DNA of 26,073 nt from Muribaculaceae bacterium (GCA_020026215.1 JAHHQT010000019.1:1-26073), one strand, 5' to 3'; counted from the stretch's first letter, positions 16,694-25,456 are shown. The notes: generated by a model not told the origin, from the sequence alone. Numbers and translations: made by a program.

Positions 16694-16945
16694 TTACTTT
16701 CTTTTCTTATATAAAATTGCGAATAATGTAAATACAAACCCTATAAATGAAATTGCAGGACCAATGACGATACGTGTTGTGCTGAAAATATCAGGATTAA
16801 ATGTCTCGTCTGAAGGTTCTCCGCTACCGGTAATCACAAAACCTACAATAATCATAATCACCGCTACGGCAATCAACAATAGATTACGCTTTCCCAATGG
16901 GCGTGATTCGTCCTCTATCATTGTTTTATCTTCTTTTTCTACCAT
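16694..16945 (-). CDS. DUF3098 small membrane protein
   Basis: This 83-aa protein has two membrane helices (about 21-39 and 58-79) separated by a loop carrying the family-typical FNPDIFSTTRIVIGP (49-63), and a basic KKRK end. DUF3098 proteins occur next to ftsX and uppP across Bacteroidetes; their function is unknown. The gene lies 11 bases after ftsX and 3 bases before uppP, which indicates co-transcription and suggests a role in the envelope or at the division site, but this is inference. Confidence 0.92.
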   Translation of the reverse strand: MVEKEDKTMIEDESRPLGKRNLLLIAVAVIMIIVGFVITGSGEPSDETFNPDIFSTTRIVIGPAISFIGFVFTLFAILYKKRK

Positions 16946-16956
16946 ATTTTATAACT

Positions 16957-17832
16957 TTATCTTTTGAATAAATCGTCGTAATTCAATCTAATATATTTGT
17001 CTGCCGCAAAGAATGCCGATACACCGCAAATCAATACGCCAATGACCATTATGCCGACAAATACCAGAAATATTGACCCGACATCAAAGCTCGATACCAA
17101 TGCTCCGTCCACGTTCTGCAAGAAGAAATAGACGGCAATCAAAAGCACCATCGCCACCACCGAAGCAATCAAACCGTTGAACATATTGCTGATGACAAAC
17201 GGACGACGGATGAAATTAGGGGTTGCCCCAACCAATTTCATGGTGTGTATCAAGAAACGACGTGAATAAATGGTCAATCTCACAGTATTGTTGATGAGTG
17301 CAAATGAAATAATCAACAGTAGCAACGCCACTGAAAGCAAAATATAAGCCATATTGCTGATATTCTTGTTCGCCTCGGCAACTTCCAATTCGTGCAATAC
17401 AATATTATCGACACATTCTATATTTTCCAGACTCTTGGCAACGAGTTTCAAGCTCTCATTGTCAGCATAGTCAGGAGTGACATAGACCTCAAATTCAGCA
17501 CTTAACGGATTTACGCCAAACAAATCCACCAAATTTTCACCGGTATCCTTTGTCCAGCTTTCCAATGCTTCCTCTTTGGAAATATATTTGTAGCGGGAAA
17601 CGTATTCCGAATTTTTGAGTTGGGTGTCCAGTGCCTTGATTTGTTCGGGTTTCACATCTTCGGTCAAAACCACGTTGAAACCGATGTTTTCCTTCAACTC
17701 GTCAGAGAATGTCTTGCCCAAAATTCCCATAAATGCAACAATTCCCAAAAGGAGTAGGACTAATGCAACACTCACAGTCGAAGTAAAATTCGATTGGAAA
17801 TAAGATATTTTTGACTTTTTCTCTTTTTTCAT
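16957..17832 (-). CDS. ftsX: cell-division permease-like protein FtsX
   Basis: This 291-aa inner-membrane protein partners with the ATPase FtsE to activate periplasmic peptidoglycan hydrolases at the septum. An N-terminal basic stretch (MKKEKKSKISYFQSNF) leads into a first helix (about 20-42). A periplasmic domain spans about 45-155, including SKEEALESWTKDTGENLVDL. Three further helices follow, with NNTVRLTIYSRRFLIHTMKLVGATPNFIRRPF typical of the FtsX coupling region. A longer reading to 17856 would need a GTG; the ATG at 17832 gives the conventional N-terminus. No ftsE is adjacent, as is usual in Bacteroidetes. It is the first gene of the five-gene operon. Confidence 0.95.
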   Translation of the reverse strand: MKKEKKSKISYFQSNFTSTVSVALVLLLLGIVAFMGILGKTFSDELKENIGFNVVLTEDVKPEQIKALDTQLKNSEYVSRYKYISKEEALESWTKDTGENLVDLFGVNPLSAEFEVYVTPDYADNESLKLVAKSLENIECVDNIVLHELEVAEANKNISNMAYILLSVALLLLIISFALINNTVRLTIYSRRFLIHTMKLVGATPNFIRRPFVISNMFNGLIASVVAMVLLIAVYFFLQNVDGALVSSFDVGSIFLVFVGIMVIGVLICGVSAFFAADKYIRLNYDDLFKR

Positions 17833-17886
17833 AGCTTGATGATAATTCGCAAACACACGAAATTGGACATATTTCGGAATATTTTA

Positions 17887-17894
17887 CAAATATA
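17887..17894 (-). promoter_or_regulatory. -7 promoter element of the ftsX operon
   Basis: On the minus strand this reads TATATTTG, matching TAnnTTTG, 54 bases upstream of the ftsX ATG at 17832. A possible weak -33 element (GTTG, minus strand) lies at 17916-17919 with 21-bp spacing. Confidence 0.5.
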
Positions 17895-17943
17895 CTATAC
17901 AAAGGCACCCTTTGTCAACCCCTTTTCACGTTTTTTCGTGATT

Positions 17944-19173
17944 TTATCTAATTTTTAGGCGATTAAAGTGTTTGGACGTAAAGAAATAATAGCAGATAAT
18001 ACCAATAATACACAAGCCCAGACAAAGGCGATAAACGGTATGATAGCTCGTCATTTCGGCGATATATCCTGCGCTGAAAATACCGATTCCTGCCCCCACA
18101 TCCCATGAGGTCAAGAAAGTGGAATTGGCTGTACCGCGGCGGCTGTTCGGTGCCAAGTTAATAAACAAGGACTGATACGACGGACACATTGTACCATAGC
18201 CCAAGCCTATGATAAGAGCAGATAAATAAAACGGAAAATCCCCCGGAATTTCAACAAACACGAAGAATCCCATAGTAACCAACAGCATACCCAACTTCAC
18301 GTTTTCAATAATCAATCCACGTTTCACACGCTTATTGGTCATCAATCGTGACAGAATCAAACCTGTGGAAAGTATTAGAAAGAACACGCCCGAACCGGCA
18401 TAGATGCCCAGTTCCTGTCGGCCGTAAATGGCAAGATAGGTAGTCAGAGTGGCACTGGCACAAGAAAAAGTGGTTAGGGTCATCCCTTCTGGAAGACTGT
18501 TTTTCAAGAAGAAACGGTCAAGGGATATTGGAGCTTGTACTTTGACCAAAGTACGAGGTTTCAATTTCACAAACAACAGGCAGGCAAAACCAATCATGGA
18601 CGACAACAACGGCACGGAAAACACGATTCTAATGTCATCGATACATCCGTACAATGCCAATGCTACCGAAGGCCCAATAGCCATAGCGAGATTATTACTG
18701 ATGCCGTAATAGCCAATTCCCTCACTACGTCGTGACGATGGAAGAACATCAATGGCGGCTGTACTGTTGGAAACGGATGTGGCACCAAATGCCAATCCCT
18801 GCAATACGCGAATGGACGCAATTGCCAGAACACCTGAAAGCACGACATATCCTACATTGAATAGGGCAAAAATGCCATAGCACAACAGCAACACTTTCTT
18901 GCGGGGAAAACTATCGACAAAATAGCCGCTGAAAGGGCGTATCAGCAAGGCAGTCAAGATAAAACCGCCCATCACTTCACCGATTAGGTCTTTGCCGACA
19001 CCGTATTCGTCTGCCAAGTAAAGCGGAAGAATCGGGACAAGGTTATTGAGGGAGAAAAACAGCAAAAAATTGGCAGTCATAACCAACAAGTAGTTACGAT
19101 TCCACAATTTATTGCTTTTATCTTCTACGGAATAAGGATCAAAATCATTGATGATTGGCTTGGTTTCACTCAT
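17944..19173 (-). CDS. major facilitator superfamily exporter
   Basis: This 409-aa protein has twelve membrane segments. Motif A between helices 2 and 3 reads GYFVDSFPRKKVLL, and the first helix LLVMTANFLLFFSLNNLVPILPLYL is typical of DHA1-type drug or metabolite exporters such as YwoG/YitG. The substrate is not readable. The gene starts 9 bases after miaB ends and has no promoter of its own in between, so it is probably co-transcribed with miaB, although no functional link is evident. No convincing terminator is seen after its stop. Confidence 0.88.
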   Translation of the reverse strand: MSETKPIINDFDPYSVEDKSNKLWNRNYLLVMTANFLLFFSLNNLVPILPLYLADEYGVGKDLIGEVMGGFILTALLIRPFSGYFVDSFPRKKVLLLCYGIFALFNVGYVVLSGVLAIASIRVLQGLAFGATSVSNSTAAIDVLPSSRRSEGIGYYGISNNLAMAIGPSVALALYGCIDDIRIVFSVPLLSSMIGFACLLFVKLKPRTLVKVQAPISLDRFFLKNSLPEGMTLTTFSCASATLTTYLAIYGRQELGIYAGSGVFFLILSTGLILSRLMTNKRVKRGLIIENVKLGMLLVTMGFFVFVEIPGDFPFYLSALIIGLGYGTMCPSYQSLFINLAPNSRRGTANSTFLTSWDVGAGIGIFSAGYIAEMTSYHTVYRLCLGLCIIGIICYYFFTSKHFNRLKIR

Positions 19174-19182
19174 GGCGACCCC

Positions 19183-20520
19183 CTACTCGAAAACTTCTTC
19201 TCCTATCAATGTTGCTGATGAAGATTCTGTCACTTTCACTTTCACAAAATCGCCAACATGGTGATTTCCTTTGTTGAAGACCACAACTTTATTTTGACCG
19301 GTACGACCAAATAATTGTTCACGGCTACGTTTAGAATAGCCCTCTACAAGTACCTCAAATGTTTTGCCGATATCGCGATGATTGCTTTCTGCTGACAACT
19401 CGTTTTGCAAGGCAATCATACGGTTCAAGCGGTCAATCTTGATTTCTTCACTCACATTGTCAGGCATGTGTTTTGAAGCGTAAGTACCTGGACGTTCTGA
19501 ATATTTGAACATGAATGCACCGTCGAAACCAACTTCACGCATCAAACTCAATGTTTCTTGGAAGTCTTCTTCTGTTTCGTCATAGAAACCGGTGAACATA
19601 TCAGTAGTGATACCGCAATCAGGAATATATTTCTTGATTGCAGCCACACGGTCCAAATACCATTCTCTGGTATAGCAACGGTTCATGGCTTTCAACACCT
19701 TGTTGCTACCGGACTGTACAGGCAAGTGAATGTGGTGACAGATATTTGGAGTTTCAGCGATGACCTTGATAGTTTCATCGCTCATATCCTTAGGGTGAGA
19801 TGTGGTGAAACGCACACGCATTTCAGGAGCAGCTTCCGCTACAGTTTTCAACAAATCTGCGAAACTCATTTCCTTGCCGTCTTCACCGACATATTTATAA
19901 GAGTTCACGTTTTGACCTAACAAAGTAACCTCCTTGAAACCTTTTGCCTTAATATCCTCCAATTCATTAAGGATACTTCTCGGTTCACGGCTACGTTCGC
20001 GACCACGTGTATAAGGCACGATACAGTAAGAGCAGAAATTGTTGCAACCACGCATGATGCTGATGAAACCGCCGATAGTGTTGTGTCCCACACGCATCGG
20101 GATAATGTCACGGTAAGTTTCAGTCTTGGACAACTTGACATTGATAGCCTTTTCACCCACTTCGGCAGCGGCAATCAATTCAGGCAAAGACAAATAAGCA
20201 TCAGGACCTGCAACGATGTCAACACCGTGCTCGTTAATCAATTCGTCTTTCACGCGTTCAGCCATACAGCCCAACACACCGACAATTAATTTGCTACTCT
20301 TGTGTTTTTTGCGCAATGACGCAAAATAATCAAGTCGTGAAAAGATTTTTTGTTCAGCGTTGTCGCGGATGGAACAAGTATTCAAAAATACAGCATCTGC
20401 CTCTTCAAGGGTGTCAGTCAATTCATATCCTGCCATCTTCATTACCGAAGCCACGACTTCACTGTCGGCCACGTTCATTTGGCAACCGTAAGTCTCTATA
20501 AATAGTTTCTTTTCACTCAT
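19183..20520 (-). CDS. miaB: tRNA-2-methylthio-N6-dimethylallyladenosine synthase MiaB
   Basis: This 445-aa radical-SAM methylthiotransferase converts i6A37 to ms2i6A37 in tRNAs reading UNN codons. The N-terminal UPF0004 domain has the three cluster-binding cysteines C13 (ETYGCQMN), C49 (NTCS) and C85 (LGCM). The radical-SAM cluster is C159, C163 and C166 in CNNFCSYC. A C-terminal TRAM domain occupies about 378-444. All six cysteines are present, so the enzyme should carry two [4Fe-4S] clusters. The length matches the family. Transcription starts from the promoter at 20550-20579. Confidence 0.97.
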   Translation of the reverse strand: MSEKKLFIETYGCQMNVADSEVVASVMKMAGYELTDTLEEADAVFLNTCSIRDNAEQKIFSRLDYFASLRKKHKSSKLIVGVLGCMAERVKDELINEHGVDIVAGPDAYLSLPELIAAAEVGEKAINVKLSKTETYRDIIPMRVGHNTIGGFISIMRGCNNFCSYCIVPYTRGRERSREPRSILNELEDIKAKGFKEVTLLGQNVNSYKYVGEDGKEMSFADLLKTVAEAAPEMRVRFTTSHPKDMSDETIKVIAETPNICHHIHLPVQSGSNKVLKAMNRCYTREWYLDRVAAIKKYIPDCGITTDMFTGFYDETEEDFQETLSLMREVGFDGAFMFKYSERPGTYASKHMPDNVSEEIKIDRLNRMIALQNELSAESNHRDIGKTFEVLVEGYSKRSREQLFGRTGQNKVVVFNKGNHHVGDFVKVKVTESSSATLIGEEVFE

Positions 20521-20549
20521 TGTGCGTCTATAATTTTTTAATCAGTCTG

Positions 20550-20579
20550 CAAAATTACGAATAAAAAACGATACACAAA
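20550..20579 (-). promoter_or_regulatory. miaB promoter (-33 TTTG, -7 TAATTTTG)
   Basis: On the minus strand, TTTG at 20579-20576 and TAATTTTG at 20557-20550 are separated by 18 bp, close to the Bacteroidales consensus TTTG-N19-TAnnTTTG. It lies 29 bases upstream of the miaB start. This is one of the two best promoter matches in the window. Confidence 0.65.
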
Positions 20580-20590
20580 ACATCGAAATC

Positions 20591-20611
20591 CCTATATTAT
20601 AGGTTATAACC
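20591..20611. repeat. two overlapping palindromes in the miaB-rmlA spacer
   Basis: CCTATA-T-TATAGG (20591-20603) and GGTTATAACC (20602-20611) are perfect inverted repeats sharing the GG pair. They lie 11 bases upstream of the miaB -33 element and about 84 bases upstream of the rmlA -33 element. They could be a regulator-binding site or a chance feature of AT-rich DNA. The rest of the 244-bp spacer shows no ORF or RNA gene. Confidence 0.4.
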
Positions 20612-20694
20612 CCACCAAAACACAATTTCATCGGCTAATTCCGCCCCAAAATTCTCTCCGACCGCCCCTACTTTTCAAATTTATAATATTTATC

Positions 20695-20725
20695 TTTCAA
20701 TATTAGATACTATTTTTTAACTTTG
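20695..20725 (+). promoter_or_regulatory. rml operon promoter (-33 TTTC, -7 TAACTTTG)
   Basis: TTTC at 20695-20698 and TAACTTTG at 20718-20725 are spaced 19 bp apart, one base away from the full consensus TTTG-N19-TAnnTTTG. The ATG of rmlA follows at 20765, giving a leader of about 30 bases. Confidence 0.65.
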
Positions 20726-20764
20726 TCTGAAATGCCAATAGATTAAGCAGTAAACAGAATCAAA

Positions 20765-21670
20765 ATGAAAGGAATAGTTTTAGCCGGAGGTTGCGGAACT
20801 CGCTTATATCCAATCACAAAGGGTGTAAGCAAACAATTATTGCCGATTTACGACAAGCCAATGATTTATTATCCTATATCGGTATTGATGTTGGCTGGGA
20901 TTCGTGAAATTCTCATTATTTCCACACCTTACGACCTTCCGGGATTTCGCCGTTTGTTGGGCGACGGATCTGACTTCGGCGTAAAATTCGAATATGCCGA
21001 ACAACCTTCACCCGACGGTTTGGCACAAGCCTTTTTGATTGGCGAAAAATTTATTGGTAATGATTCTGTTTGTCTGGTTCTTGGCGACAACATTTTCCAC
21101 GGAAACGGTTTGACACAAATGTTGGTCGATGCAGTAGCTACAGTTGAAAAGGAAAGCAAGGCAACTGTATTCGGTTATTGGGTCAACGACCCTCAACGCT
21201 ATGGTGTGGCTGAATTCGACAAAGACGGCAACTGTCTGTCTATCGAAGAAAAGCCCAAGAATCCAAAATCAAACTATGCCATCGTCGGTCTGTATTTCTA
21301 CCCGAACCGAGTGGTGGACATTGCAAAAGGCATCAAGCCTTCCGCACGTGGAGAACTGGAGATTACCTCCGTCAACCAACAATTTCTGGATGACAATGAA
21401 TTGAAAGTACAGACTTTGGGAAGAGGTTTTGCCTGGTTGGATACAGGCACACACGAATCACTTTCCGAAGCCTCAACATATATCGAAGTGATTGAAAAAC
21501 GACAAGGCTTGAAAGTGGCCTGTCTTGAAGGCATTGCCTACCGCAAAGGTTGGATTACCGAAGACAAGTTGAGAGCTTTGGCTGAACCGATGTTGAAAAA
21601 CCAGTACGGCCAGTATCTTTTGAAAGTCATCAACGAAATCCACAAATCGGGCAAAGCGAATCTTTATTAG
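20765..21670 (+). CDS. rfbA: glucose-1-phosphate thymidylyltransferase RmlA
   Basis: This 301-aa cytosolic enzyme makes dTDP-glucose from dTTP and glucose-1-phosphate, the first step to dTDP-L-rhamnose. The nucleotide loop LAGGCGTRLYPITKGVSKQL (6-25), LGDNIFHG with the metal-binding aspartate, SIEEKPKNPKSNYAIVGLYFY, ARGELEITSVN and RGFAWLDTGTHESL are all intact. The length is about 10 residues above the common 290. It is the first gene of the rml operon, 5 bases before rmlC. Allosteric inhibition by dTDP-rhamnose is a known family property. Confidence 0.97.
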   Translation: MKGIVLAGGCGTRLYPITKGVSKQLLPIYDKPMIYYPISVLMLAGIREILIISTPYDLPGFRRLLGDGSDFGVKFEYAEQPSPDGLAQAFLIGEKFIGNDSVCLVLGDNIFHGNGLTQMLVDAVATVEKESKATVFGYWVNDPQRYGVAEFDKDGNCLSIEEKPKNPKSNYAIVGLYFYPNRVVDIAKGIKPSARGELEITSVNQQFLDDNELKVQTLGRGFAWLDTGTHESLSEASTYIEVIEKRQGLKVACLEGIAYRKGWITEDKLRALAEPMLKNQYGQYLLKVINEIHKSGKANLY

Positions 21671-21675
21671 CAGAA

Positions 21676-22248
21676 ATGGAAATAATCAAAACAAATATCG
21701 AGGGTGTCGTCATCATTGAACCACGCATTTTCAAAGATGACAGAGGCTACTTTTTTGAATCCTATTCACAACGCGATTTCAATGCACAAGTACGTGAAGT
21801 CAAGTTTGTGCAGGACAACGAAAGCAAATCGTCCTACGGTGTGCTTCGTGGTCTGCATTTTCAAAAACCGCCTTACGCACAAAGCAAACTGGTGCGTGTC
21901 ATCAAAGGTGCAGTTTTGGACGTGGCGGTGGATATTCGGAAAGGCTCACCGACATTCGGTCAGCACGTAGCCGTTGAACTGACTGCCGAAAATCACCGAC
22001 AACTGTTCATTCCCCGAGGTTTTGCACATGGCTTCAGTGTCTTGAGCGACGAAGTGCTGTTCCAATACAAATGCGACAACTTATATGCCCCTCAAAGCGA
22101 AGGCGCATTGGCTTGGGACGATCCCGACTTGAACATCGATTGGCGCATTCCAGCCGACAAAGTGATTCTTTCTGAAAAGGACAAAAAGCACTGCCAGCTG
22201 AAAGATGCGGAGTGGCTTTTTAATTTCAACGAAAATCTTTACGAATAA
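21676..22248 (+). CDS. rfbC: dTDP-4-dehydrorhamnose 3,5-epimerase RmlC
   Basis: This 190-aa cupin enzyme epimerises dTDP-4-keto-6-deoxyglucose at C3 and C5. The catalytic base H61 lies in VLRGLHFQKPPYAQ, followed by KLVRVIKGAVLDVAVDIRKGSP and RGFAHGF; the tyrosine region FQYKCDNLYAP is present. The length is normal. Its TAA overlaps the ATG of rmlD (TAATG at 22246-22250), which implies translational coupling. Confidence 0.97.
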   Translation: MEIIKTNIEGVVIIEPRIFKDDRGYFFESYSQRDFNAQVREVKFVQDNESKSSYGVLRGLHFQKPPYAQSKLVRVIKGAVLDVAVDIRKGSPTFGQHVAVELTAENHRQLFIPRGFAHGFSVLSDEVLFQYKCDNLYAPQSEGALAWDDPDLNIDWRIPADKVILSEKDKKHCQLKDAEWLFNFNENLYE

Positions 22249-23111
22249 TGAATATTCTTGTAACCGGAGCAAACGGACAATTAGGCAACGAAATGCGCAT
22301 TATCGCAAAGGACAGTAGAGACCATTACCTCTTTACCGACGTTGCTGAATTGGATATTACCAATGCTGAAGCTGTCAGCAGGATGGTGCACGACAATGAT
22401 GTGAAAGTGATTGTCAACTGCGCCGCCTATACCAATGTTGACAAGGCGGAGGACGACAAAGATTTTGCAGAAATACTCAACGCAAAAGCTGTCGAAAATC
22501 TGGCTCTTGCCATCAAGGCGAACGACGGTATATTGATACACATTTCCACCGACTATGTTTTCGGGGGTAACCATAACAACACCCCTTGCAAGGAAAACGA
22601 GCCCGCAAATCCAACAGGCGTATATGGTTTGACCAAGTTGCATGGCGAACAAGCTATCGAACGAGTAGGATGCCGACACATCATCATCCGCACAGCATGG
22701 CTATACAGCGAATTTGGCAAAAACTTTGTCAAAACCATGTTAAACTTGACATCTACCAAACCACAGCTCAAAGTGGTGTTTGACCAAGTGGGCACACCGA
22801 CCTATGCCTACGACCTTGCAACAGTGATTTTCGACATTGTGGAAAATCGCAAATACGAAGGCAACGACGGCATCTATCACTTCTCCAACGAAGGGGTCTG
22901 CTCTTGGTTCGACTTTACCAAAATGATTGCGGAATATGCTGGCAACTGCAAATGCGACATTCAGCCATGCCACAGCAACGAATTTCCGTCAAAGGTAATC
23001 CGCCCGAGTTTCTCAGTGCTTGACAAAACCAAAATCAAGGAAACATTTGGCATTACCATTCCATATTGGACCGATTCCCTAAAGAAATGCATAAATAATT
23101 TGAACGGATAA
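22248..23111 (+). CDS. rfbD: dTDP-4-dehydrorhamnose reductase RmlD
   Basis: This 287-aa short-chain dehydrogenase reduces dTDP-4-keto-L-rhamnose to dTDP-L-rhamnose. The NAD(P)-binding GANGQLG is at residues 7-13, the active-site threonine in HISTDYVFGG (98-107), and the YxxxK pair is Y126/K130 in VYGLTKLHGEQ. The length is normal. It overlaps both neighbours by the TAATG arrangement (22248 and 23111). Confidence 0.97.
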   Translation: MNILVTGANGQLGNEMRIIAKDSRDHYLFTDVAELDITNAEAVSRMVHDNDVKVIVNCAAYTNVDKAEDDKDFAEILNAKAVENLALAIKANDGILIHISTDYVFGGNHNNTPCKENEPANPTGVYGLTKLHGEQAIERVGCRHIIIRTAWLYSEFGKNFVKTMLNLTSTKPQLKVVFDQVGTPTYAYDLATVIFDIVENRKYEGNDGIYHFSNEGVCSWFDFTKMIAEYAGNCKCDIQPCHSNEFPSKVIRPSFSVLDKTKIKETFGITIPYWTDSLKKCINNLNG

Positions 23112-24235
23112 TGAGCGATTTCAAAAGAAATATCATCATAACAGGCGGTGCCGGTTTCATCGGTAGCCATGTAGTACGTCTTTTTGTCAACAAATACCCA
23201 GACTATCATATCATCAATCTCGACAAGTTGACCTATGCAGGAAACTTGGTCAACCTAAAAGACATCGAAGACCGTCCGAACTACACTTTTGTAAAGGCGG
23301 ACATCTGCGACTTCAACAAGATTGGCGAACTGATGAAACAATATCATGTGGACGGTATTATCCACCTTGCTGCCGAAAGCCATGTGGACCGAAGCATCAA
23401 AGACCCGTTCACCTTTGCACAGACCAATGTGATGGGTACACTTTCCCTCCTACAGGCTGCAAAACTTTACTGGGAATCTCTTCCCGAAAGATACGAAGGC
23501 AAACGCTTTTATCATATTTCCACCGATGAAGTTTACGGGGCTTTGGAATTGACTTGCCCAGAAGGCAAAAAATCCGAAATTTCGGCACATGAGGTATATG
23601 GCGAAGAATTCTTCCACGAAACGACTAAATACCAACCGCACTCTCCGTATTCTGCATCAAAGGCAAGCAGCGACCACTTTGTCCGCGCGTTCCACGACAC
23701 CTACGGAATGCCGACCATTGTGACCAACTGCTCCAACAACTATGGTCCGTATCAGTTCCCCGAAAAATTGATACCGCTGTTCATCAACAACATCCGTCAT
23801 CGCAAGCCATTGCCTGTCTATGGAAAGGGCGAAAACGTGCGCGACTGGCTGTATGTCGTTGACCACGCACGCGCCATCGACACCATTTTCCACCACGGAA
23901 AAATTGCAGACACCTACAATATCGGCGGTTTCAATGAATGGAAAAACATTGATATTATCAAAGTCATCATCAAAACGGTTGACCGTTTGTTGGGCAATCC
24001 CGAGGGATATTCACTTGACTTGATTACCTACGTCACCGACCGAGCAGGACATGACTTGCGCTATGCCATTGACTCGACCAAGTTGAAGAACGAATTGGGA
24101 TGGAAACCTTCCCTTCAGTTCGAGGAAGGCATCGAAAAGACAGTCCGTTGGTATCTCGACAATCAGGAATGGATGGACAACATCACCTCGGGCGAATACG
24201 AAAAATACTACGAAAGTATGTACAAGGACAGATAG
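23111..24235 (+). CDS. rfbB: dTDP-glucose 4,6-dehydratase RmlB
   Basis: This 374-aa extended short-chain dehydrogenase converts dTDP-glucose to dTDP-4-keto-6-deoxyglucose using tightly bound NAD+. GGAGFIGSH lies at 12-20, the active-site TDE triad at 138-140, and YSASK at 180-184. About 17 extra residues between the TDE loop and the YxxxK (about 145-172) are longer than in enterobacterial RmlB but typical for Bacteroidetes enzymes. It is the last rml gene of the operon, though it acts second in the pathway. Confidence 0.97.
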   Translation: MSDFKRNIIITGGAGFIGSHVVRLFVNKYPDYHIINLDKLTYAGNLVNLKDIEDRPNYTFVKADICDFNKIGELMKQYHVDGIIHLAAESHVDRSIKDPFTFAQTNVMGTLSLLQAAKLYWESLPERYEGKRFYHISTDEVYGALELTCPEGKKSEISAHEVYGEEFFHETTKYQPHSPYSASKASSDHFVRAFHDTYGMPTIVTNCSNNYGPYQFPEKLIPLFINNIRHRKPLPVYGKGENVRDWLYVVDHARAIDTIFHHGKIADTYNIGGFNEWKNIDIIKVIIKTVDRLLGNPEGYSLDLITYVTDRAGHDLRYAIDSTKLKNELGWKPSLQFEEGIEKTVRWYLDNQEWMDNITSGEYEKYYESMYKDR

Positions 24236-24259
24236 TCCTCATCTTATAATTCCTCATCA

Positions 24260-25312
24260 ATGCAAAGCATCATCAAGCAAAGAGAATCAAACATGGAATT
24301 GTTGCGAATTATTTCCATGTTTCTGGTGCTGGTCGTCCATGCAGATTTTTTATCTTTGGGTATTCCCACGAGCAAAGATTTGGCAACGGATTCCGTACAG
24401 ACCTTTGGACGTTTCTTCTTTGAGGCACTCGCCATAGGTTGCGTAAATGTCTTTGTGTTGATTTCCGGTTGGTTCGGGATGCACGCAAGTCTCAAAGGGC
24501 TTTGCAAACTTCTGTTTCAATGTTTGTTTTTCACCATCGGCATCTTCTTTTTCTTTTTGGTTTTGGGCAAAGCCAAATTCGACAGCAACACACTGATTGA
24601 ATGGTTCTTTTTGGACAAGTCCTACTGGTTCATCAAGACTTATCTTTGTTTGTATCTGATTTCGCCGATATTGAATGCCTTCATTGAGAAAGCCACGCCA
24701 AAGGTTTTCCGTACGGTGCTCATTGCCTTGTTCCTCTACATTTGTCTGTACGGATGGCTTTTTGATGCTACCAAGGACATTGCCAAAGGCTACTCCATCA
24801 TTTCCTTTATCGGTCTTTATCTCTTGGCACGCTATGCAAAACTCTACCTTTGCAAACTTTCGCAACTGAACAAATACGCTGATTTGTCTATTTTCATAGG
24901 GTCGGCTTTGGTCATTACCGCTTTGGCAATGCTTGGAATCTATTTTCAAAACAAGAATTTGACCAATATGATGTTCTGGTACAGCAACCCATTAGTTGTG
25001 CTCGGCAGCATGACACTGTTGCTTTATTTCTCCAAGCTGAAAATTGACAGTAAACTCATCAACCTCGTTGCCAAATCAAGTTTTGCAGTCTATTTGCTAC
25101 ACTGCAATTCCAACATATTAATCGACCATTACGCCCCCTTTGTCAAGAATTTGTACAAAACCTATTCGGGTATAGAGTTTTTAGGCTATACTTTTGGTTT
25201 TATGGTCGCAGTATTTGTTTTGGCAATACTTATCGACCAATTCCGTATCTTCAACTGGAACAAAGGATTATCCTCTCTCTTCGAAAACAAGAAAGATTCA
25301 TTTAAGGAATAA
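24260..25312 (+). CDS. acyltransferase-3 family membrane O-acyltransferase
   Basis: This 350-aa protein has about ten membrane helices. The N-terminus MQSIIKQRESNMELLRIISM leads to FLVLVVHADF, with the conserved helix-1 histidine H27; the RESN-type residues upstream favour the first ATG over the one at codon 12. WFIKTYLCLYLISPILNAF and the late SSFAVYLLHCN are typical of the family. These enzymes move an acetyl or similar group from cytosolic CoA onto envelope glycans. The gene begins 24 bases after rmlB with no promoter in between, so it is probably the last cistron of the rml operon. Modification of a rhamnose-containing glycan is a reasonable inference. Confidence 0.87.
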   Translation: MQSIIKQRESNMELLRIISMFLVLVVHADFLSLGIPTSKDLATDSVQTFGRFFFEALAIGCVNVFVLISGWFGMHASLKGLCKLLFQCLFFTIGIFFFFLVLGKAKFDSNTLIEWFFLDKSYWFIKTYLCLYLISPILNAFIEKATPKVFRTVLIALFLYICLYGWLFDATKDIAKGYSIISFIGLYLLARYAKLYLCKLSQLNKYADLSIFIGSALVITALAMLGIYFQNKNLTNMMFWYSNPLVVLGSMTLLLYFSKLKIDSKLINLVAKSSFAVYLLHCNSNILIDHYAPFVKNLYKTYSGIEFLGYTFGFMVAVFVLAILIDQFRIFNWNKGLSSLFENKKDSFKE

Positions 25313-25377
25313 ATCCACCTATTCAACTCTTTAAAAATAAATTAACAAGTTTATTCCTTTTAATGACAAGAATTTAT

Positions 25378-25385
25378 TACATTTG
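25378..25385 (+). promoter_or_regulatory. -7 promoter element of the CoA-transferase gene
   Basis: TACATTTG matches TAnnTTTG and lies 71 bases upstream of the ATG at 25457. No clean -33 element is seen. The leader of about 65 bases is AT-rich without an obvious structure. Confidence 0.5.
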
Positions 25386-25456
25386 CAATAATTGAAAAAC
25401 AACCCTTCAATTTAATAGAAAAACGTAAATTATTAATAACTCATAAACTAATAGAT

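Noticed and set aside
17926..17941. Hairpin TCACG-N6-CGTGA just after the MFS stop as its terminator.
   Set aside because: The stem has 5 bp and on the minus strand it is followed by AAAAGGGG, not by a T run, so it does not look like an intrinsic terminator for that gene.
24350..24949. A 199-codon minus-strand open frame opposite the acyltransferase gene.
   Set aside because: It mirrors a membrane protein gene; the polar, Lys/Glu/Gln-rich product is what the complement of hydrophobic codons gives.
25345..25364. AATAAA/TTTATT pairing after the acyltransferase as an rml operon terminator.
   Set aside because: An all A-T 6-bp stem with a weak T tract is not distinguishable from the AT-rich background of the spacer.
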